From Lactobacillus sp. CBA3605 (GTDB lineage: Bacteria > Bacillota > Bacilli > Lactobacillales > Lactobacillaceae): a DNA stretch of 64,000 bases. The position numbers were made by a program, and so were the translations under genes. How positions within the stretch are numbered: position 1 is the stretch's first letter; every line of letters starts with the position of its first letter. The notes under the pieces were generated by a model. The model worked only from the letters and a program-made list of their open reading frames with translations. It did not search any database and was not told the DNA's origin. Below are positions 61,301 through 64,000 of the stretch, one piece after another. The stretch spans positions 2,046,001 to 2,110,000 of the forward strand of contig NZ_CP027190.1 of NCBI RefSeq assembly GCF_002970915.1. Direction: 5' to 3'.

Positions 61301-62772
61301 TTGGCGTCACCTGCCTTCGCTGAAAGTTTAGTGGAATGTTGGCTGTCTTTCAAGAAGAAAGCAACCACTAATCCAACGACACAGAAAGCCACAGCCACAA
61401 TGAAAGCGGCATGGTAACCACCCAAGGTTGCATTCAAGTATTTATCTTGATAGGCCAGTGGTTGACTTTTGAGTAAGCTATGCGCAGGTTTTTCAGCAGT
61501 AGTCACGTTTGATAAGACGGACGTTAAAATGGCCGTCCCAATTGAACTGGCAATTTGCCGAGTGGTGTTATTAACGGCGGTCCCATGACCCATCATTTCA
61601 ACCGGTAAAGCGTTCATTCCTGAAGTTGTGGCAGGCATCATGACCATGGAAATTCCGAACATGCGTAAGGCGTATAGCACAACGATATAAATCGTTGAGG
61701 TATTCCGAGTCAAGAACATGAATGGAATTGTGCCGGCTGTTAAGAGAAACATCCCTAAAATAGCTAAGCGTCGGGCCCCAAAACGGTCAAAGGCACGACC
61801 CGTAATTGGACTCATAATCCCCATCATTAAAGCCCCGGCTAACAATGTTAGCCCAGATTCAAAGGCAGAGAAGCCGTGAATAATTTGTAAGTACAAGGGA
61901 ATGACCATTTCAGCACCGACCATTGCCATATTCGTTACAGAACTTAAAACAGCTGCTACCGTAAAGGCTGAATGTTTGAAGACGCGGAATTCCAAGAATG
62001 GTTTTTCCATTGTTAATTGACGCCAAACAAAGAGCACAATAAAGATAACGCCTAAGATAATGGTGGTTAAAACCTTTGCTGAGGTCCAACCACTATCCCC
62101 AACTGAGGAGAACCCGTAAAGGAGACTCCCAAAACCAATTGTTGACATCGCTAAGGAAGCAAAATCAAGTTTCGGCTTGGAGGTTTCCAAAACATTAGCC
62201 ATGAAGAAGAAGCCGGCAATAATGACTACGGCGACAATCGGGATGATGAGACCGAATAAATCACGCCAGCTTAAGTTATCAATGACCCAGCCAGAAAGGG
62301 TCGGCCCGATTGCTGGTGCTAAGCCGATAACAATTCCGGCCATCCCCATGGCAGCGCCACGTTTGTTAGCCGGAAAAATGGTTAACATAATTGTTTGCAA
62401 TAATGGCATAGTGACGCCGACACCAACGGCTTGAACCAAACGACCAGTTAAGAGTAGCTGGAAGTTTGGCGCCGTGAAACAAATAATGGTACCAATTTCA
62501 AAAATCGTCATGGCGGATAAGTAAAGCCACTTGGTACTGAAGCGGGTACTTAACCAGGCACTTACCGGGATCATAATCCCGTTCACCAGTAAAAATCCGG
62601 TAGTGAGCCATTGGACAGTCGAAGTTGTGATATCAAATGCCTTCATCAAAGTTGGAAAGGCAGTGGTTAAAATCGTTTGATTAAGGACCGTACAAAATGT
62701 CCCAATCAATAATATGGCAATTAGCAAGCCGCGGTTATAGGGCTTGCCATTTGCATCAACACTCGTTGACAA
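61297..62772 (-). CDS. MFS multidrug efflux pump, DHA2 family (LmrB/EmrB type)
   Basis: The 491-residue drug:H+ antiporter has 14 predicted spans. The motif LNQTILTTAFPTLMKAFDIT near residue 30 and the motif C-like GIVIGLAPAIGPTLSGWVID in TM5 identify the DHA2 drug antiporters. It would expel hydrophobic compounds across the membrane. A divergent MerR regulator and a shared operator-promoter region suggest induction by its substrates. It is coupled to a DUF4811 gene. Confidence 0.9.
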   Translation of the reverse strand: MSTSVDANGKPYNRGLLIAILLIGTFCTVLNQTILTTAFPTLMKAFDITTSTVQWLTTGFLLVNGIMIPVSAWLSTRFSTKWLYLSAMTIFEIGTIICFTAPNFQLLLTGRLVQAVGVGVTMPLLQTIMLTIFPANKRGAAMGMAGIVIGLAPAIGPTLSGWVIDNLSWRDLFGLIIPIVAVVIIAGFFFMANVLETSKPKLDFASLAMSTIGFGSLLYGFSSVGDSGWTSAKVLTTIILGVIFIVLFVWRQLTMEKPFLEFRVFKHSAFTVAAVLSSVTNMAMVGAEMVIPLYLQIIHGFSAFESGLTLLAGALMMGIMSPITGRAFDRFGARRLAILGMFLLTAGTIPFMFLTRNTSTIYIVVLYALRMFGISMVMMPATTSGMNALPVEMMGHGTAVNNTTRQIASSIGTAILTSVLSNVTTAEKPAHSLLKSQPLAYQDKYLNATLGGYHAAFIVAVAFCVVGLVVAFFLKDSQHSTKLSAKAGDAK

Positions 62773-62807
62773 TTGAATCCCTTCTCTCTAAAAAATGTAC
62801 GTTTTCT

Positions 62808-62869
62808 AATATAGTCGGATTTGATGTCTTTGTCAACAAACTTGACATTGATATTAAAAAATATATACT
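62808..62869. promoter_or_regulatory. Back-to-back promoters for the efflux operon and the MerR gene
   Basis: Minus strand: TTGACA (62836-62831), 17 bp, TATATT (62813-62808). Plus strand: TTGACA (62842-62847), 16 bp, TATACT (62864-62869). The two -35 boxes form a perfect dyad TGTCAA-N5-TTGACA, so one bound regulator could control both directions. Confidence 0.75.
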
Positions 62870-62902
62870 GAATATTGAAAATGTTAGAAATGGGGCTAGA
62901 CT

Positions 62903-63358
62903 GTGGATGATCAAGACGAAGCATTAATAAAGCGATTAAAATGCCAATTTAATGCACACCAATTTGAACTTGGCATTAGCGACTTATCAAAAGGAACGGG
63001 GGTCTCTCAAACCCAATTGCGGTATTGGGAGCAAAAAGGGTATATCTATAGTAAAAATGTGACCGAAAAAAATGCAGCTCATCATTATTCTTATGGCACG
63101 TTTATGCGGGTCCACTTGATTAAAGCCTTTTTGGATGAAGGGTTTACGTTAGCGGCGGCGGCCAAAATGGCAGCTGAACGGCGTAATCGCTTGGATATGA
63201 TGCGGCTATTTACCTTGAAGGCTTTTCAAGGTATCGAGGAACGCGACGGGCATCACATGCTGAACTTAGGTTATTTTGATGAAGCTAAAACGCAAGTGTT
63301 GTATGGTTATATGGTAAATGAGGAAGTTCATTATCAGGTTTATCCAAGAAATAAGTAG
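62903..63358 (+). CDS. MerR-family transcriptional regulator
   Basis: The 151-residue protein has ISDLSKGTGVSQTQLRYWEQ and KGYIYSK as the MerR helix-turn-helix and wing, and HHYSYGTFMRVHLIKAFLDE as second helical pair. The C-terminal part is short and has no Cys cluster, which fits drug-sensing rather than metal-sensing members. It starts with GTG at 62903 after GGGG. It is divergent from the DHA2 pump and is probably its regulator and its own. Confidence 0.8.
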   Translation: MDDQDEALIKRLKCQFNAHQFELGISDLSKGTGVSQTQLRYWEQKGYIYSKNVTEKNAAHHYSYGTFMRVHLIKAFLDEGFTLAAAAKMAAERRNRLDMMRLFTLKAFQGIEERDGHHMLNLGYFDEAKTQVLYGYMVNEEVHYQVYPRNK

Positions 63359-63519
63359 GTTTTAGCTGGCTTCTAGCTTGTGAAAACGATTAATTAATGG
63401 TAAATTAAGGTTGGTAAGTGTCGGTAAGTCATTTGGACAATCAAGTTTCCCGCTCGTCAATCGATCTTATGGCTGGATTGACCATTGTGTCATGTTGGTC
63501 GTGTTTTGAAGTTTAACTT

Positions 63520-63700
63520 TGTAAAAGGATTTACAACAGAGCGCGAAAGAGCGCAGAGATGCCTGATTTTTATCAGGTAGTAATCGTGCATAAAAACAAC
63601 GTGTTATTGAATCTAGAAGTAGTGTTCAATTGTCCGGTGATGATACTTACCAGTGGGGCCCAAGTGATGCGGGAAAGCTTGGGTCCTTTATAGTACCGTT
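63520..63700. other. Non-coding region with several hairpins, possible structured RNA
   Basis: No credible ORF is seen from 63359 to 63770. Within it, GCGC-GAAAGA-GCGC, CCTGAT-TTTT-ATCAGG (63565-63580) and GGGCCCAAG with CTTGGGTCC (63657-63689) form a series of hairpins, ahead of a terminator at 63710-63752. It does not match 6S RNA, tmRNA, SRP RNA or RNase P as I know them. It may be a small RNA or decayed sequence. Confidence 0.3.
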
Positions 63701-63709
63701 GGTGATACT

Positions 63710-63752
63710 AAAAAAGCCATTAAGTGTGTGAACACACTCAATCGCTTTTTAA
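63710..63752. terminator. Bidirectional terminator near the right edge
   Basis: AAAAAAGCCATTAAGTGTGT pairs with ACACACTCAATCGCTTTTT with small mismatches, A-rich and T-rich on its flanks. It can serve the minus-strand gene that follows and any transcript from the left. Confidence 0.75.
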
Positions 63753-63770
63753 CTTAAACCTAACTGATTA

Positions 63771-63998
63771 TTAGGATGTTGCGACCTGACTGAAGTGACT
63801 AGCGTACCATTCATTCCAAGTTAGCGCCGGATTGCCACTGGTGAAGTAAGTCTGATCGAGCTTGTCGATCAGGTGGAGATAGTCAGCGAATGAAAAGGTG
63901 ACGCTATCAGCAAGCCGTTGTGCCTTGGTCATGAAGCGGGTTAATGCGAGATGTTCGTTAATGTCAGTCATATAACTGGCAACGTCGTAATCAGACAT
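63771..63998 (-). CDS. Small hypothetical protein at the window edge
   Basis: This ORF of 75 residues begins MSDYDVASYMTDINEHLALT and ends just before the terminator. It is rich in Asp, Tyr and Phe, with no membrane segment and no motif I know. The ATG is two bases from the edge, so the ribosome-binding site cannot be seen, and the real gene may start further upstream. Confidence 0.4.
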   Translation of the reverse strand: MSDYDVASYMTDINEHLALTRFMTKAQRLADSVTFSFADYLHLIDKLDQTYFTSGNPALTWNEWYASHFSQVATS

Positions 63999-64000
63999 TA

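Overview
The window is chromosomal DNA of a low-to-mid GC Firmicute, most likely a member of the Lactobacillaceae close to the Lactiplantibacillus plantarum group. This is inferred from peptidase genes (pepN, a C69 dipeptidase), a HelD-type motor, a Gln ABC operon, an Apf-like LysM protein, a T-box-controlled asnA, and a MurE whose DNPR motif points to meso-diaminopimelate peptidoglycan. No plasmid, rRNA or intact prophage is present. I cannot fix the species from the sequence alone.

Region 1 (1-6.3 kb). A partial HAD phosphatase, then an aromatic aminotransferase / D-2-hydroxyacid dehydrogenase operon. A strong promoter, a 20-codon leader ORF whose codons 14-19 read FYFWYF, competing RNA hairpins and an intrinsic terminator precede it. 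This looks like ribosome-mediated attenuation by aromatic amino acids and is my main candidate for an undescribed system. A four-gene glutamine-type ABC transporter follows.

Region 2 (6.3-26.3 kb). Housekeeping and transport genes: an APC exchanger, a TauE-like permease, hflX, a Nudix hydrolase, a Gdx/SugE exporter behind its own attenuator, two phosphoglycerate-mutase-like enzymes, a Kef-type antiporter, a GrpB-Nudix fusion, DedA, HelD, coaA, guaA, a DUF4767 lipoprotein, pepN and a thioredoxin-fold protein. Two copies of a 110-bp palindromic element with compensatory base changes sit just downstream of the Gln operon and gdx.

Region 3 (26.3-29 kb). An orphan type I-E CRISPR array with 32 perfect 28-bp repeats, one degenerate terminal repeat and 32 spacers. 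No cas gene lies in the window. Beyond the array is a decayed, probably phage-derived gene fragment that ends at another degenerate repeat.

Region 4 (29-46 kb). asnA with an Asn T-box, a dipeptidase, an IS3-type OrfA remnant, recQ, a pseudouridine synthase, an ArsR regulator, a tRNA-Arg, a membrane GDPD, a YibE/F pair, a GNAT acetyltransferase, a third phosphatase, murE and an acyltransferase.

Region 5 (46-54.6 kb). A divergent LysR regulator and a complete biotin-independent malonate decarboxylase operon (mdcH-A-B-C-DE-G, with beta and gamma subunits fused). A hydrolase and an SGNH esterase follow. No malonate transporter is in the cluster.

Region 6 (54.6-64 kb). Aspartokinase with asnB, an Apf-like LysM protein, azlCD with a divergent mini-MerR protein, a DHA2 efflux pump with a DUF4811 partner and a divergent MerR regulator, a possible structured RNA region, and a small protein at the right edge.
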